Positions 62,901-64,000 of a DNA stretch of 64,000 nt are shown here, in pieces. A program made the translations under genes and the position numbers. The notes beneath the pieces are model-generated. The model made no database searches, was not told the origin of the DNA, and saw only the letters and a program-made list of their open reading frames with translations. Each line of letters starts with the position of its first letter. Within the stretch, counting starts at the first letter, position 1. This DNA is from Ectocarpus siliculosus (lineage: Eukaryota > Sar > Phaeophyceae > Ectocarpales > Ectocarpaceae): the NCBI GenBank assembly GCA_000310025.1, contig FN648498.1:850099-914098 (forward strand), given 5' to 3'.

Positions 62901-64000
62901 CCGAGACTGATTGGAGGCAGCACGCAGACGGGAAAACGCAATGGCATCCCTTGAGCATTTTCGAGACTTGACTTGTACCGTGAAGCACAGCTTATTCACC
63001 CCCCTCACTGACAGCCTATAGCAGTTTGCCATTTTTGTTTCACCTCCTTGTCACATACTTCCTGGTAGCATACAATACGGTGACCATGTTTCGTTGATGA
63101 CGTTAGAGTATTTGTGCGTGTGTTAATTGCCTCCGGGGTTTACCGCAGCTTCACGTAGTTTGTACTGTAGTTGTGCGTTTCCTGCTTCAATGTACGTTGG
63201 ACACACCGCAGTGACTCCGCCGTGTTAGAAGATATCGAATGCAACATGAGTCTCGCTCACCCACGTTTTGTGCGAGAAAGAGAGGTGTGTGAACGTGTGT
63301 GAATAACGTGAACGTGATGATGCACCTATGTACTCATCAACACGTGTTATGCACCCACACGAAAGAGAACTAAAGCAAAGCAACAGCAGGGGCAGAAGAG
63401 GTCCTACAGGTAGATGCGGGACCGACCGACTGATGCGCAAGAGACAGGCGAAACTCACAAGTGATGATGAACGCCGCAACGATCACCGCCAAAAGTCGTC
63501 CAACGAGTGGTGCGATACGTAAGAAATGCTCAGCCCCGCGTAGATTATCCCAGAACCAGATGCTAAGTGAGAGACGTGAGAATAGCTAATGGTGGTATAA
63601 CTCGCTCGCGCTCGGGGTCTTCAGCCCGGAGTTGGGGTTAGGGCTACGCAGCGAAGGGCACGGCCTGTTGGTCCGAATATACAGCGTAGAAGTTCATTTC
63701 CGGAATAGGCTCAAGAGGGTACAGCCAGAAGACAGTCACCGAACTCATGTACCCAACAGCAGCACCCCAGTCTCTTCATAACTCTGGCATGATGCAGCCA
63801 CGCTAGGGTTGTTCCATGTACTCAGCTTACATATGCGCCTATTGCGAACGGAATTTCTTCATTCGGTTCAGAGACACCAAAGCATGACGAGGTCAAAACT
63901 CAAATTTGTGGTTGGGTCCCGCGGGTGGTGGCCTCACCCGCAGTCACGCGTGTGTACGGCGGTAGGTGCACTTACACGAGGTTGGCATGATGGAACCAAA
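59936..64000. other. Gene-poor terminal region
   Basis: No recognisable gene. Between 62446 and 62703 the plus strand is open and acid-rich (CTPCGTDDSGEECESQHDDD), but no start, splice partner or family could be assigned, and the opposite strand is open there too. The rest holds short open frames without similarity, and homopolymer tracts. Confidence 0.5.

Overview
The window looks like nuclear DNA of a brown alga, most like Ectocarpus. The grounds are intron-rich genes with long introns and short exons, neighbouring genes on alternating strands with short shared 5' regions, a plastid-type bipartite leader, and leucine-rich-repeat (LRR) genes built from identical-length exons. This assignment rests on gene architecture and family recognition, not on a database search. 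The splice models were built by hand from GT-AG (once GC-AG) sites, reading-phase continuity and similarity to known families. In each model the coding length divides by three, except the partial pantothenate kinase.

Layout of the gene-rich part (1-51 kb). A partial pantothenate kinase (minus, 413-2613) is head-to-head with a complete 13-exon autophagy gene ATG16 (plus, 2886-12144). Prefoldin subunit 5 (minus, 13508-15259) is head-to-head with a plastid-targeted protein carrying two CS domains (plus, 17008-20025). An 11-exon homoserine kinase (minus, 21699-28690) is head-to-head with an OCRL/INPP5B-like inositol polyphosphate 5-phosphatase with a C-terminal ASH domain (plus, 28943-41809). Then comes a minus-strand LRR gene (45297-50974) made of a conserved N-terminal exon and ten 72-nt, phase-1 LRR exons. 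A multi-membrane-span exon (43747-44642) in matching phase lies just downstream of it.

Repeat-rich part (about 51-64 kb, plus several introns). A 100-N assembly gap sits at 52514-52613. It is followed by a 1.3-kb direct duplication, one copy of which contains a short telomere-like TTAGGG array, a second copy of a repeat that also lies inside the LRR gene, and a nested tandem repeat (about 1.23-kb units, each with sub-repeats of about 220 bp). I find no convincing gene between about 51 kb and 64 kb. Introns and spacers upstream carry a short inverted-repeat element family, a foldback element and a minisatellite-cored inverted-repeat element.

The genes are mostly unrelated housekeeping functions (CoA synthesis, autophagy, chaperone, threonine synthesis, phosphoinositide turnover). 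The most unusual part is the LRR locus, where LRR-like exons with usable splice sites also occur on the opposite strand.
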